64,000 bases of DNA, from positions 193,097 through 257,096 of the forward strand of contig KB722742.1 of assembly GCA_000349905.1 (NCBI GenBank), read 5' to 3'. This DNA is from Volvariella volvacea V23 (lineage: Eukaryota; Basidiomycota; Agaricomycetes; Agaricales; Pluteaceae). The notes below the pieces were generated by a model, which ran no database searches, was not told where the DNA came from, and saw only the letters and a program-made list of their open reading frames with translations. Of this stretch, positions 49,047-61,645 are shown in pieces; positions within the stretch are counted from its first letter, which is position 1, and each line of letters starts with the position of its first letter. Position numbers and translations under genes: made by a program.

Positions 49047-50199
49047 TTACGTCCAGCCCATTGCGTAATACGCCGCTCGTGCTGCCTGCTCTTTAGCCAT
49101 TGATTTGTTTGGACCTTGTCCATACCCTTTGGTAATTCCGTTTACTGATCCCTAATATCAGTTCTCGGGACTCGTGCCAAGATGACCGACGGTGCTTACC
49201 AACGCATTGCACACTCCAGCTCGGGGCATGGCGTGGTCCGGTAGATGTGGCACGGTATTCGACATGTGAGCCACGCTGGGTGGCTCGTTCGTTGAATGAG
49301 GGCAAGAACGGCATGTGGGGCTGTGCTGGGCTTAGGGGGTTGGGCAGTGGTGGTAAGGGTGGTGGCGGCGTCGAAGGTGGTGGTGCCACCACCGCCGACA
49401 TGTGTGGCGGTCGTTGTCGTGACATCTGTATAGATCTATTGTCAAGTGGCGCAGGCGGTTGCTGTCCAAAGAAAATGGCAGGTGGTGGCTCTTCGCTCTT
49501 CACTCTTTTGGGTGGGGGAGTCGTTGCAGATGGTATAGAAACTGAACGAAGTGCATGTTCTGTGAACCTTTCGTCCCGAATCAATGCATCCATCCAGTTC
49601 TGCACCAGGTCAAAATTCGATGATTCTGCAAAGACTCCACCAACGTATGCACAAATGAGTGTTCGAGCCTCCTATGTTCGATCTTGTGTGAGAGACAACG
49701 AGGAACTATGCAACAAGGAACAATAAACCTTGGCCGTATCCAATTTTGCGCGGACATCTATGGTGCAGCATAACCTGTTTTTAAGCTCATATAATTCGAC
49801 CCACGTCATGAAATTAGCGTCTGACAATAGCATACTGCGGTATTTCTGATCTGGAGCATGAGGTGATAGGTTAGAATGCTGAAGACGACTACCTACAGCG
49901 ATGTCGGTGGCATCGAGTGGCGGTTGACAGGAGAACAAGATCTTTGATATCACAGTATTGAGAACACATTCCCCAAGTTCAGCTAGTCCTTCATTATCGC
50001 AGGCCTGCGGAGATGGTCCGCTCGCTGGCCGTAGAGACTTGTGTGTGAAGACGGTGAGTATGAGATCTAGAGACTGAATTGTGGGTAGTGGAGGAGGTTT
50101 GGCGCCCGAAGATTGAGTTGCGGATGGTCGTGAAGAATTTGAACCATGGTCTCGAGTACGCTTTAGCGGGTTGCTGGAGGAGGATGGCGCCGATATCAT
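49047..50199 (-). CDS. RNase III-like protein with C-terminal dsRBD
   Basis: The start at 50199 opens MISAPSSSSNPLKRTRDHG, a basic Ser-rich leader. An RNase III-type helical domain follows: DLILTVFTHKSLRP then NEGLAELGECVLNTVISKI. Where active enzymes have ERLEFLGD, this reads EGLAELGE, so the domain looks catalytically weakened or dead. A Pro-rich linker with SEEPPPAIFFGQQPPAP leads to a double-stranded-RNA-binding fold at the end (HVEYRATSTGPRHAPSWSVQCVVNGITKGYG, in two stretches, then SMAKEQAARAAYYAMGW). The last intron joins QCV to VNGITKG in phase. The stop TAA is at 49047-49049. Role is unknown: a dsRNA-binding partner of an active enzyme is possible, and a mitochondrial ribosomal-type RNase III relative is the alternative. 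Confidence 0.7.
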
Positions 50200-50431
50200 G
50201 GGGTGTCAAAGTCAGGGGAACAATGCAAGAGTTGACCAGTGTCGCCATTTCTAGCTCATGAGGTTAAACAGGAGCAAATAGGCCACTAACGCGCAGTCAA
50301 AATCCTATCATAGTCACTATGAATCGACAGATTCCATTATGACAGATGGAGTACAATACGTGAGTATCTATCATTTCTGTCCTAAAAACAGTCAAGAGAA
50401 CGCGAGAGATGGACGCAATTGGCTTCAAAGC

Positions 50432-53400
50432 CTAGCCCGTGCGGGCCTTCTGCTTTGTCTTTGGCTGTGGAAGAGGCTCAGACTTTCGCAATGGACGCAA
50501 AGGCTGCCCAACAATAAGAGCGATATCCCCCCGTTTATATAGCGTTTCGTCTATCACCCGGATGGCCGCATACTACGGTAGTGGTCAGCCCACCTCGATA
50601 TATAATCAGGGTTGAGGGCTCACCCTTTGCTCCCAAGGCTCATCTTCAGCGTGTAGGATGAGCATTTCTCGATACTCAGCAAGGTTCTGAGAGCTTTCCG
50701 TCATCGAACATTGACCTGGGTCATCATGGTGTTGTCCACACATTGCGCAGGTCTCGGATTCCTGCGCCACTGAACCAAGCCAATTCCCTGTCCGTTGTCT
50801 TTTAGGCACTCGTTCTTCCGGACCTGGGTCTGGAACTAAAGCGAATTCATCACCACTGCTTTCACTGTCAGAACCAGGTTGGGATCCGGCATAAAATGAG
50901 CCATCCGAATCACGAGACGTTATCTTCTTCGTGCTGGGTTTAACACGGGACTCCTCGACAGGTTCAGTGATCCGAAGGTTGGTCTGTGCCTGCAAATCAG
51001 CAGTTGCAAATCTGTCACACAATCTGTGGCATTACCTGAGCTACCACAGCTGCCTTCCGACGGGCACCACGTCCAGATTGCACTATCTCGAGTTCTTGAG
51101 CCTTTTTTTGGGCTTCAGTGATTTTCTCCAAGGTTTGCGCCCAAGAGTCTCCTTGGTCATTGTCTTCTACCTCTTCCATTGTATCCTTATCCGCGGACCA
51201 GATTTTAGCGAACGTGAAGGACATTGAGCCTTGTGGTGCTTCCTGAACATCGTCTCCTTCCACCTCCGTTCTCTCGATTAATTTCTCTATATCATTCTCT
51301 GAGTCTGTAAAAGCCGTGAGACAACTGGAAGTGTGGGTGACGGGTCAGATCACCCACAATTTATGTCACGGTTGCTGTCATCTGCGGACTCAAACAATGC
51401 TTGTGCACCATGGGTTAGTATCGACTCCATATTACCACTAGTAGTTTCTTCGTCATCCATTTTCTGTACGATTAAGTGGTCCAGAACTAATTTCTTTTTC
51501 CCGATCTGCATGATGCGTTCTGATGTATGCCTCAGACTAAGTTCTGCAAGAATATAAAGCCTATTACCTTCAGCTGACTCCTTTACCATGAGCTTGAAAA
51601 CTAGGCAGGTCTTCTGCTGACCGTATCGATATGCACGAGCGATGGCCTATCGGCAGTTAAGTCTACCATTGCTCAAAAGTCAAAGAAAGTTAACGTACTT
51701 GAAGGTCCTACCCAGCTTTTCGGTTGAATATGAGCATAAACGATAAGGTGTTGTACGCACCTGGTGAGGGTTGAAGTCTGGATCAAAAATTATCACTGTG
51801 TCCGCGCTCTGCATAAGTATTAGTATTAAATTGGAGGACTAGCACTTTATGGCGTACGAAGAGGTTAATTCCTACACCCTATATACGGTGGATCTCAGTG
51901 ATACTGGGCGAAATAGCCAGGAAGACTCACCCCTGCACGAGTTGTCAAAAGGTATATAAATATGTCAGATCCAGGCTTATTAAATTCATCCATCCCCTTC
52001 TGCCTGTCTGCATTCTTCGTGCTTCCATCCTAGCTAGAGTCAGCGAATTGGAAAAGGCAGGACATAGAACCATCAAGAGTATCGTGGATCATGGCGTTTA
52101 CTTACAAGCCTGAGATATCTGTGGCCCTCTCCACGCAGAAAGTCTTCGAGGATGTCAAGTGCAATAGAAAACTGAGGTCATTGAAGATATGAGTATCCAT
52201 TTAATTGAAGTCGTGTCGCCCTACTTGGCTAAATAGCAGCACTCGATGCCCTCTTTCCTTCAATTTTGGGAGGAAGCCCTTGAGTAAGCGTAATTTGGCA
52301 CTTGCGTCAATGAGTTTGTCGTGTGCTTCTTTGGCGGATAAACCACGGGGTTCAATATCTTCGTTAAAGAGATAAGGGTGTTGAAGAATCCTATGTATTG
52401 GGTCAACATGAGCCCCTATGGCGGTGTTGGCACTCACTTTCGCAGCTGCATAAGAAGGTTATTAATCTGCCCCTTACTTGATTTTACATTCTTGGATTCA
52501 GCAGGTTGAGTCAAACCCTTAAGTATCCCCAAGTTGTTGCCTGTATGGTGCGCAGACATTAGGCAAGATGAAGCACCCGAATATTTGTTCTACTCGCCAA
52601 GAAGGGATTTGTAAACCTGCTTTTGCAGCTCTGTCATTGTTACTGGAACAATGACCTCATTCTATTGGCAAATTTGAACCAATAACGCCAATGTGAAACA
52701 CTACAAAAAGGTCATACCTTAGGGGGAAGCTTCAAAACTTCACTCTTCACTCTGCGGAGGAAATATGGCCGCAAGCGTTGGTGTAGTTGCTTGATCAAAT
52801 CTTCCGTCAACTCCTCATACTCCTTTTCCAAGTTTGCAAGGTCGCTCCACTCAACGGGGTCAAGGAAGTTCATTAGATTAAACAATTCGCGCATGTTATT
52901 GTTGAGAGGTGTCTGTGAAAATGGTGAAATGAGGGCTGTGATAGGACGACAAGAAGCTTACACCAGTCATAATAATGCGGTGAGCACTCTTTAGTTCGTT
53001 AAGCTTTCTGAACAGAAGGCTAGAGTCATTCTTCACTTTCAAGAGTTATTAGCTTCGCAATAGCTATCCCACAAACCACTTACGTCGCTGTCCCTCATCA
53101 ACAATAAGTACCTCCCATCTCGGTTGGTTCTTAAAAACAAAGAAGTCCTTTGCATTTAAAACCGCTTCGTACGTGGCGATGAGGACATGGAACTTCGCAG
53201 CCGTATAGCCAGCAGGGGGTTTTTCATGAAATAGCTCGTATCGCTTAATGACTTCCCGAGCTTTGGTTTCTCCATAAAAGGGTACAACCCGTAAATTTGG
53301 CGCCCATCGCCGAACTTCTCGGACCCAGTTCGTGATGGTGGAATTAGGAACGATTACTAGTGCTGGAGCTGCCTTCCACCTTTGAACAAGGCTTCCAAGG

Positions 53401-56270
53401 AAAGTGGCTATTTGAACAGTTTTGCCCTAGGGTCCATTTAGCGCTATCTGCGTAGGCAAGTTTCGAGGACTTACTAGCCCCATTTCGTCAGCGAGGATAC
53501 AGTGTTGGTGAGTCCACCAATTGTTGGAAAGCCAATTGAAGCCGTCAACCTACAATATGCGTCAGCTGATAAATTTTCAATTCGGCTTGAGCTCACTTGG
53601 AAGTCCATGAGCTTAAGTTTAGGGTCTTGTCCAAGATCCAAATCTGACGCATCCTTTAAGACGTACTTGGTTCTGTATTCTTCCTTCTTTCTGTTGTCGA
53701 AGGCTCGGAGGTGTTCCCCTGTTAACTTTTGCACGAAAACGTCACGGGAATCCACAAACTGCTTAAACGCGGACATGAACTCCAAGAAGTCCGGGTCAGT
53801 TGGTCGTGGCGGAGAGTCCCAAGTCGCTGCAAACAATTAATCGAGCATACAGGGTATTATCGCAGAATGCCTACCGTCTTCATAGCCCAGATCACTCCAC
53901 TTGATGTAGGCCCAAACGACGTGGTTGGCGTCCTCATTACGCAATTTCCTTCCTAATCTCCTCTCATACTTTGAGACGTCCTCAATAAGGTCTGGTGCTG
54001 GTTCCTCGCCAAGATCATAGATACGGGCGCGTTCCCCTTCATCGTGAGGCTCTTCCGTCTGTTCATCCTCATCATGTTCTCCGTATTTCGATGCAAATCG
54101 TTTGTTCCGCCTATCCGAATGCCAAAGGCGAACATCCAATACGCGGTCCACAGTCTTCCATGCTACCGGTATCCTACTTTCAGCATCTACCATAGGGGCT
54201 ATAGGGTTGGGTGTACTGGCTCCAGGTTTTGCAGAAGATGCACGAGATGTTGACATCATTTCAGAAGCGTCGTCTGCCATCGCATCATCTTCCGTGGTGT
54301 GCAACACAAGTTCTACTTTAGTACCTCCAGTAAGGAAATTCTTTAATTTCATGCCATGAGTGTTGAGCAACCACATGTGTGGTACCCACTGCGTGCGCCG
54401 AAAGCTTCTGTCTTGCCACTTTACGAGATACTCTCTGGGTAGTGGTTGCTTATAGAGAGAAGCAATGTCAAGATGAGGTATTTCAATAGCATCTGGGGGG
54501 TAGGGTCGCCATGCAATGATTTTGTCCACTGGACGTTGATACGAAACACAATCGGCGCAAAGCCAAGCTGTTGTATCCTGATAGTATTCAGCTTTCTCGG
54601 TGGTGTTCCAATCGTCCGTGGACTCAGTTGGATTGGGGAGGTGATGGTAATGGGCCAAGCGTTTGCAGGTTAGACAACGGAAGAGTAGTGTTCGGGGCTT
54701 CGAGTCATTGTCTCGTTTCGTTGGCATTGCGCTACTCTGGCCGGTTTCATCTTCTTGCACGAGCCCTGGAGGTTGGGGCGACGAAAGACTGATGTCTGGC
54801 TCGAGCACCGTTTCCTTGCAATACATACAGAATCCACCTTTAACGCAGGTGCCTGAGAAGAGGTTAAGTTGTATAGCTCAGACAAAAACTTCGCGATCTC
54901 ACCGCATATAAAATCTGTTGTTTGATCGATCTCTAGCCTATTGCCTATCTCCATACTGTGAGGTTGTTCGTGTACATCACCCTGTTCAAGTGATTTCTCC
55001 GCCTTTGCTTTGGCAGCTTTAACGATTTCCTGACGCTGCGTCGCGGCCAAGCATCGCCAATGTGTCGAAACGGGACACTTAAGGCTACATTTATTCAGTT
55101 ACCCTCTATTGAACACCTAAGTAGAAATGCCATACCAACGAATCCAACCGCCCAGTGAGGTCACCCTTTCTTCCTCAGATTCTTCAAATTCGTCCTCTGG
55201 TGAGGTCCGTCTCTTTCGCTTTTTGTTTTTATTCCGCTTTTTGATGCCTCTGAGCAAAATGTGCGCAGGTGGCTGGCGGCACTTTTCGCAGACATCTCGG
55301 TGTCTTCTGAGTGTGGCAGCTTCACCATCATCAACGGCATTCAAGTCCTCGATAGAACGAACATGTCCATATGCAGGACGCGCAGGTTTCAGCCGCCTTG
55401 CCTTCTTCTGGGTAGGCTCTCTGTTGGAATATTCGGATTCGGACATCGAAGCGCTAAGAGCTGTGTAACGAGCTTTCGTTGATCGAGAACGCGTTGAACG
55501 GCGATGGCTAACCTCAAGCTCTTCATCAGTGTCAATCACCATACGTGACCTAGCACCCGCACGACTGGACCGCAGCCTCCTACCGTTAGTTCTTCTACCA
55601 TATCCACGTGAAGACCCGTAGTCATCTCCACTCCCATCTGTTTCGCGCTCCTCTGTATCACTATCGGAAAAATTGCTCTCATTTGAAGCATTGGTCTCAG
55701 TACCCCAACGATTTTTAATATGGAGCATTACTTTAATACGAGAATTAGGGTGGATGTAATGTGCGGATGGGTCAAAGGCCGGTAATACACCGCTAGCCTT
55801 CCTTCGTTCTTTCGCATTGAATTAGAACCAGCCCATAGAGATTGTGAAGCACGCACCATATTCTTCAACGAGTTCAGGGAGATCTTCTGTTAACTCGGAT
55901 GATAGAAACTATACTGAATCAACTCTTCTGCCCGTGAGGTGCGAATCGTGAAGCCCACCTTATAAGCAATACCTCTTTGGTATCGAGCAAAATACCAGTG
56001 CCTCGATCCTTCCTGGTACTCTCCAATAATTTCATCAAGCCTGTACGCCAAAGAGGTCTCTCTGGAAACTTTGTATTGTGCCAGCACCTCTGGGGAGAGT
56101 TTAGGCAAGTCAACCCAGAATTCAACGGCAGACTGGAAGTCGCTAGGAGGAGGGGATAGAGATGAGAGATCATTCGACAAGATACTCGGGGGAACAGAGG
56201 GTGATGGAGGTGGGCCTTCCATTGTCGCAAAGCGCAAAGACGCGTCGGCTTCGCGAAGGCGCGACGCCAT
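50432..56270 (-). CDS. MIT1: CHD/Mi-2-type chromatin remodeler (Mit1-like)
   Basis: A very large ATP-dependent nucleosome remodeler resembling fission yeast Mit1 of the SHREC silencing complex. The start at 56270 ([14 protein letters not shown]) leads to an N-terminal low-complexity region and acidic/basic linkers, with [13 protein letters not shown] cysteine-rich PHD-like region (about 55.0-54.5 kb: [33 protein letters not shown]) is next. Chromodomain-like stretches follow ([39 protein letters not shown]). The SNF2 ATPase holds [14 protein letters not shown], then DEGQRLKND in the Walker B position and MTGTPLNNN. The second lobe gives YLRLDGSTKQAERQ, LTTRAGGVGINLFSADTVI and a terminal [14 protein letters not shown] zinc-knuckle-like motif. 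The stop is at 50432-50434. It is divergent from SEC8, 90 bp between starts. Many introns. Confidence 0.87.
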
Positions 56271-56360
56271 TAAGCTGGGACAAACAGAGCAAAATAACAC
56301 CATAACTATATGCTTATACCCCACTAGCATCAGCACCACCCCCACTTTCGCCAATTATCC
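56271..56360. promoter_or_regulatory. 90-bp divergent promoter, Mit1-like / SEC8
   Basis: Only 90 bp lie between the two start codons. Both transcription starts and any activator sites must sit within this interval or inside the 5' parts of the neighbouring reading frames. The right half is rich in C (CCCCACTAGC, CACCACCCCCAC). No TATA element was recognised. Confidence 0.5.
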
Positions 56361-59300
56361 ATGAATTTGAGCAATCCCAGAATCCGAGATAAAGCTGCCG
56401 GAAGACGAGTCAATGGCAAATCTGGAACTGGGAATATTGATGGTATACATCCCCCACCCCGGTCACGCTACACACCTTCACCTTCACCTTTTAGCTGTTT
56501 TAGACCAGGTAAAGGACGGATGGGAGTTCGTTATCGAACCAAATGTCAGTCCCCCGCCAGAACACGAACTAATCTCTTGAAATCATTCTGATGTTTGCGT
56601 TAGTTCAATCATGTAGACTTAGCATTAGAACTACTGGAAGGATCATCCTCGGGCAAGGATATGGAGTCTTTTCGACGTACCAAAGATATGCTCTCTAGAG
56701 TGCTGAAAGGATCGGTAGACAGTAGGTATCATTCATGACAGGCTCGCATGCAACTCAGCGATACTTTCCACTATTCAGAGCATTATCAGGCATTCGCTGC
56801 ATCGTTGCCGCATCATGCCTCCCTTCTGAGCCACTTCACGGCGACACAATCACAAATATCTGAGGCAAGAACAGCACTATACGAGTCTAAGGAAGTTCTT
56901 GGTGCACGGCGTGCAGACTTGGTTCAGCTATGGTCCAGGGGGCAGATGCTAGAAGAAATGATGAGGATCCTTGACCAAATGTATGTATTCAAGTGAACCT
57001 GACATTTGATCATGTCTTGATAATCTCTAGTGAGCACCTCAAGCTTGTTCCAGACTTGCTGGAGACACTGATATCAGAGAAGCGCCTGCTACAAGCTGCT
57101 GTACTTCTTGTTCGGAGCCTCAAGACCGTTAACAACTCTGATATGCTGGAAATTGGGGCGGTTGCAGATTTGAGAAGTTATCTTAATATCCAAGAGGCTG
57201 TGTGTGGTCCCTTCAACCTCAATTCCTCCGTTGACGTAATTTATTAGGCACTTAAAGACATCTTGGTCGACGAATTGCAAAGTCACTTGTATCTCAAGTC
57301 ATTCTGGTGCGAATCCAGATGGGCCGCTTATACGCCTGGCCAAAGGACTTGTAAGTGCATTGCATACGCGTTAGAACATTTAAAGCGTATTCGTGGACAG
57401 TACCTCGAACAGAATACGATAATGAGACAATCAAGCAGGAAGGCGGTCATGGCGCACTAAGCTCCCAATCGCGACCAATTCGACTACATCGCTTTATACA
57501 AGATCTTGCGTTAAGACCCAATGACCCTCCTATCGATATTAATGAAGCAAATGTGGGAACCAAGTCCCAGTCGTCACCTCCTGTCAGCTACATCCAAAAC
57601 GGGTCTTCATCCATGAACCCTGAAGCGGATTCCTTTTCTTATATCGAAACACTGCTGGAATCGTTGACTGTGCTTGGAAAGCTCTCAACTGCTTTAGACA
57701 CCATATCGCAAAGATTACCTACTGAAGTCTTCTCTCTCATCGAAGGCACTATCGACGAGATCGAAGAACGTGCAGAGTTCAACAAACGAATGTCAACGTA
57801 TAGCACTGGCTCCCCCTTCGTTCACTCTGAGATATATGGAGCCACATCCGAGCACTCATACACCTTCGGGCCTAACGAGCTTTCACAAGTGCCATACTTG
57901 CGACTCCACGCCCTGGAAGCTATGTCAAAGCACGGAGATCACGAAGTCCTTCGAGACTTTTTTTGGACTTTGTACTCTAAGCTGGATGCTGTAGCCCAAG
58001 GCCTTTGCATTGTCTATGAAGTAGTCAGCCGTATAGCCTCGGTGAGCCGACTTGTCTTTAATCAAATTTACAGAATCATCAACAGTTATTCATAGCGACG
58101 AGACTTCAGAGATTCCTCTGGAATAAAAGCTGGGGCACTCTTTCCCCTCGCAGAATTATGGAACCCTGTCGAACTTGAAGTATGCTCACCAAAATCGCAC
58201 TCAACTTTTCTGACACCACCCACAGGTGCGGACGTTGATACGTGACTATTTAACAAATGAAGAACAAGGAGTCGTTTCGAGGCGGAATCCTATCTCCTCA
58301 ATAAATGAAACATTGAAAGAAGGAAAATTTTCACGCGATAGGAGCAAGGTACCTTGAAGTTCGCCTCCTAGCCACCTAATATCTGAGTGTTTGCAGCTGG
58401 TTTTTCGATTAGCGGACACAGATCCTAAATTTATAACCAGGGTGCTGAAGCCACATGAAGACGAGTTGACGAGGATGCTCAAGGACACGATGCCCGGCTT
58501 AGTTTCGGGGAACTCTGAGAATCCTTTGTCCTCTACGCTACTTAATACTACGACAGAAGATCGAATGCTGGGAATCGGACACCACCGCCAGCTCATCAAA
58601 CCTGATGCGTTCCATGCAACTATCCTTTTCCAACCAACTCAAATATTCTTAGATCGAATAACCGACATACTGCCTATTCCGAAGGATTCATCCACGATTT
58701 CAAGTACCATGCTGGATGATTTCGTACTTAAGGTCTATCTACCACAGCTCGAAGAGAAAGTCTCCACTCTCTTCCACCAAGCCATTTCAGGTGAACAAAG
58801 CCCACCTTTACTGTCACGTCCGGCAATACTAAGCTAGTTCAGCACCCGATGCTTTCCAACCTGACCCACATTCGCGCAGATTCTCATCCGAGCCCTTAGT
58901 CCGGGTGAGCGTTATGATGGTCTCTGATAAAATGAATACTGATGAATGATGCAGGCAAGCACGCAGCTCGTAGCTCTCATCAATTCTCTTTGTGCGATGT
59001 ATCAGACAACCCCATTCCACAAGGAGAATTACGCACGGTTAATTTTGGGAGTTATTATCCAATTCTACCAACAATGTAGCGACCACTTCCAGACGCTCGT
59101 CTCGACATCCTCAGGGCCCGATACCACGCTTGACTCACAGCTCTCCCTAGCTGCTCGGTGGGCTCAGCGATCGGAGCTGAATCCATGCCTTACAGAACTG
59201 CTAAATACGGAGGTGTGTACTCAGATACTCACACCGGCTAGTGCTTGCGTGGTTTTGCTAATATAACCTAGGAAGAGGATAAGATACAGCAACTATGCCA

Positions 59301-60475
59301 ACAGGAAACACATATCGAGCTGGAGTTTTTGCGTAATATAAGCCTGAAGCATTCAGATTTGATATCATCGGTCAAGCGTCTGGCTTCGCTTGCCGGTCTA
59401 TATCATAGTATTGTAAGTTATACTACAATACAGCAAACCGGTCTACCTACAGATTTGCAAAGGTCTGGTTTGCTCGCGTACTCAACGGGCTCAAGTCCTC
59501 TCATGATGACGATATTATGTCCCCAACAAGTCCAGGCGAGGAACCATCGAGTGCGCTTTCAGCTTCTGTCACAAGTTTGCCTTTTGTTGCCTCTGAAGAT
59601 TTGAAGCTTCCGTTGACAAGAGAGATGGCCATGTAAGGTTGATGCCATTCTACAGTATACAGCACTTACGTTTTCCATATCAGGCGATTCCACGCATTGT
59701 TGAAGACATATGAGCAAGTTGCAGGCCTGATTTTGGACTGTATCAGGATCGATATACGTTGTCGTGCTATGTATTACATGGAATCTGCACTGCGTGAGGT
59801 AGGCATGACATATTACTATTCGTTGCAACACACTCAATTCAATTGTAGGGCAATTACACGCTAGATACGGAGGCACAAGAGCCGGACCCTTTCATTGTAG
59901 ATTTGAATACTGAGCTTGCTCAATGCGACACCCTAGTATCATCTCGTCTTCCCCTGAAAGAGCGACAGTTCGTAGTTTCATGTTTATCATATATCACCCT
60001 TACTCAAGACCAACCCAAAACTACAGATATATATTTGTTGGCCTGGGTCATTTAATGGAGCATATGCTGATTATAGGTGCACGACACCTTAAATCTCCTA
60101 ACGAATATGGCATCAAGAAGTTACTTCGTAACATTCTTGCCCTGCAGCAGAGCATCAAGACCCTAACTCATGAACACCAGCACACGGAGTTTGAGAGAGC
60201 AAAACAGTATTATTCTCTATTCTTTATCTCACCCCAAGTATGTTTTTTTGTGTCGCACTATTATTTCATTTACCTGACTCCAATTGTAGGCTATGATTAA
60301 TAGTATCAGACAAAAGCAAGTGTTTACATTCGATGACTACCTTACCATGTTGAATCTTCAGTGTGGCGTTGATCCCTCAGCGGGAGAGGGGGGCATTGCA
60401 AAGGCCACTGACCGCAATTATAATATGTATTTGATAGAACTACACGGGATGGAGATTGAAAGTACTGGTTCATAG
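56361..60475 (+). CDS. SEC8: Exocyst complex subunit Sec8 (EXOC4)
   Basis: Sec8 is a core rod-shaped exocyst subunit that tethers secretory vesicles to the plasma membrane. The start at 56361 gives MNLSNPRIRDKAAGRRVNG, then after an intron AVLDQVKDGWEFVIEPN. The Sec8 N-terminal signature follows (FNHVDLALELLEGSSSGKD, then HYQAFAASLPHHASLLSHF and the coiled coil ending in MMRILDQI). Later blocks are EHLKLVPDLLETLISEKRLL, LQAAVLLVRSLKTV, YLNIQEAALKDILVDEL and QSHLYLKSFWC. The C-terminal region reads MINSIRQKQVFTFDDYLTML and ends MEIESTGS at 60475. About twenty short exons are present; I did not fix all borders. SEC3 lies in the same window. Its stop is 9 bp from that of the convergent LYR gene. 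Confidence 0.9.
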
Positions 60476-60484
60476 GGTTTTGAT

Positions 60485-61645
60485 TTACGTATGGCATCTT
60501 TTTACTGGGATGTGATTTTTGGTCATTTTGTTGTCTATACCTGCCAGCCATAAAGCACTCATCGCATCAACTTCTCCCAGTCGAGTAGGAGAAAGCCGAA
60601 GGCTCGCGGACAGCGCGTTTGGAGAGAGCGTCGCTTGATAAAAGCCAGAGTGCTTATGGTCTTTTGACTCTGACCGACTGTATACGTAAGTCAAGATGGG
60701 TATCCTTCCAAGCAATTCTTGATATCGCCGCCTGAGCCATCGTGAGGGATGTCGTGTCGACACCGGAGAACAATTTTCTCCGTTCGTTTGCGTCTCTCCC
60801 CCAGGTTTGGGCTCTTCCATCCTCAGCGGACCAACTATCCTTGCTATTTCGTCCTGCATCATTATACCTGTGAAGCCGAACTTGCGGACGATCGAATCAG
60901 ACGTATGCGATGAAATTTCTCCATCCTTGTTTTCAATGAGTTCGAGTGGAGGAAGCACTTTCCCCAACTCTGTGTTGAAGTATCTCCAGCGAATGTTCGC
61001 CTCTCGACGCTTGTTCAGAGTTCCAAACAATCTCGCCTCTTGCGACTGGGGGTCGACGCGAGCAGGCAAGATTGGCGGACTTGTCAAAGCTTTTTGATTT
61101 AATACCTTAGTCGTTCTCGATGCAGATGAAGTAAAAAGGACCTTGAGCTCGGGTGAGTAGGATGGTGCCGCGAATCTACCCTTCTTTGCAGAGCTCGCAT
61201 CATCAAGTAGATGCTGAAAGACATCAACCTCGAGTCTTAAAGCTTTGGTAGTGCATACCTGAAGCAGCTCCCACCGTAATTTCCCAGTTCTTCCATACGC
61301 CAGGTCTAGTACCGATGTAAAGCTCTTAGCATGCCCACTATTGGCTTTTTTAATTTTTCGAAGGCACTGGACAACCTTGAGGGACGTTTCGAGAGCAAAA
61401 GATATGCCCATACCTTTGCTACTCGTTTAGCCCTTGTCTTGAACATTTCGGGACGGTTGAAGGCTCGAGCCAGACTGCGAATATCGTCCGAGAATTTGAG
61501 GCGGAAAAATAACCTGTGCTTGCACGGTAAGGTTGGGGCGTCATGCAATGACGAATACACACTGCAAGTAGGGATGAGGGAGCTTTCTTGTCTGTCTCAA
61601 GCATTGGCGGTACAATGAGCAGACGTCGACTGGGAGCGAAGGCAT
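60485..61645 (-). CDS. Long LYR-motif (Complex1_LYR) protein
   Basis: Four exons, 61645-61563, 61513-61414, 61366-61259 and 61213-60485, sum to 1020 nt (339 aa). The N-terminus is a good LYR helix (SLYRQCLRQTRKLPHPYL), joining in phase to FFRLKFSDDIRSLARAFNRP. The conserved FTSVLDLAYGRTGKLRWELLQ follows. LYR proteins bind acyl carrier protein in mitochondria and serve respiratory-complex or Fe-S assembly. Most are only about 80-120 aa, whereas this one has a C-terminal extension of over 200 residues with a Trp/Arg-rich patch (RWLRRRYQELLGRIPILTYV). I recall similar extended LYR proteins in basidiomycetes, but their role is not known to me. It is divergent from LSG1 (74 bp between starts). Confidence 0.8.
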
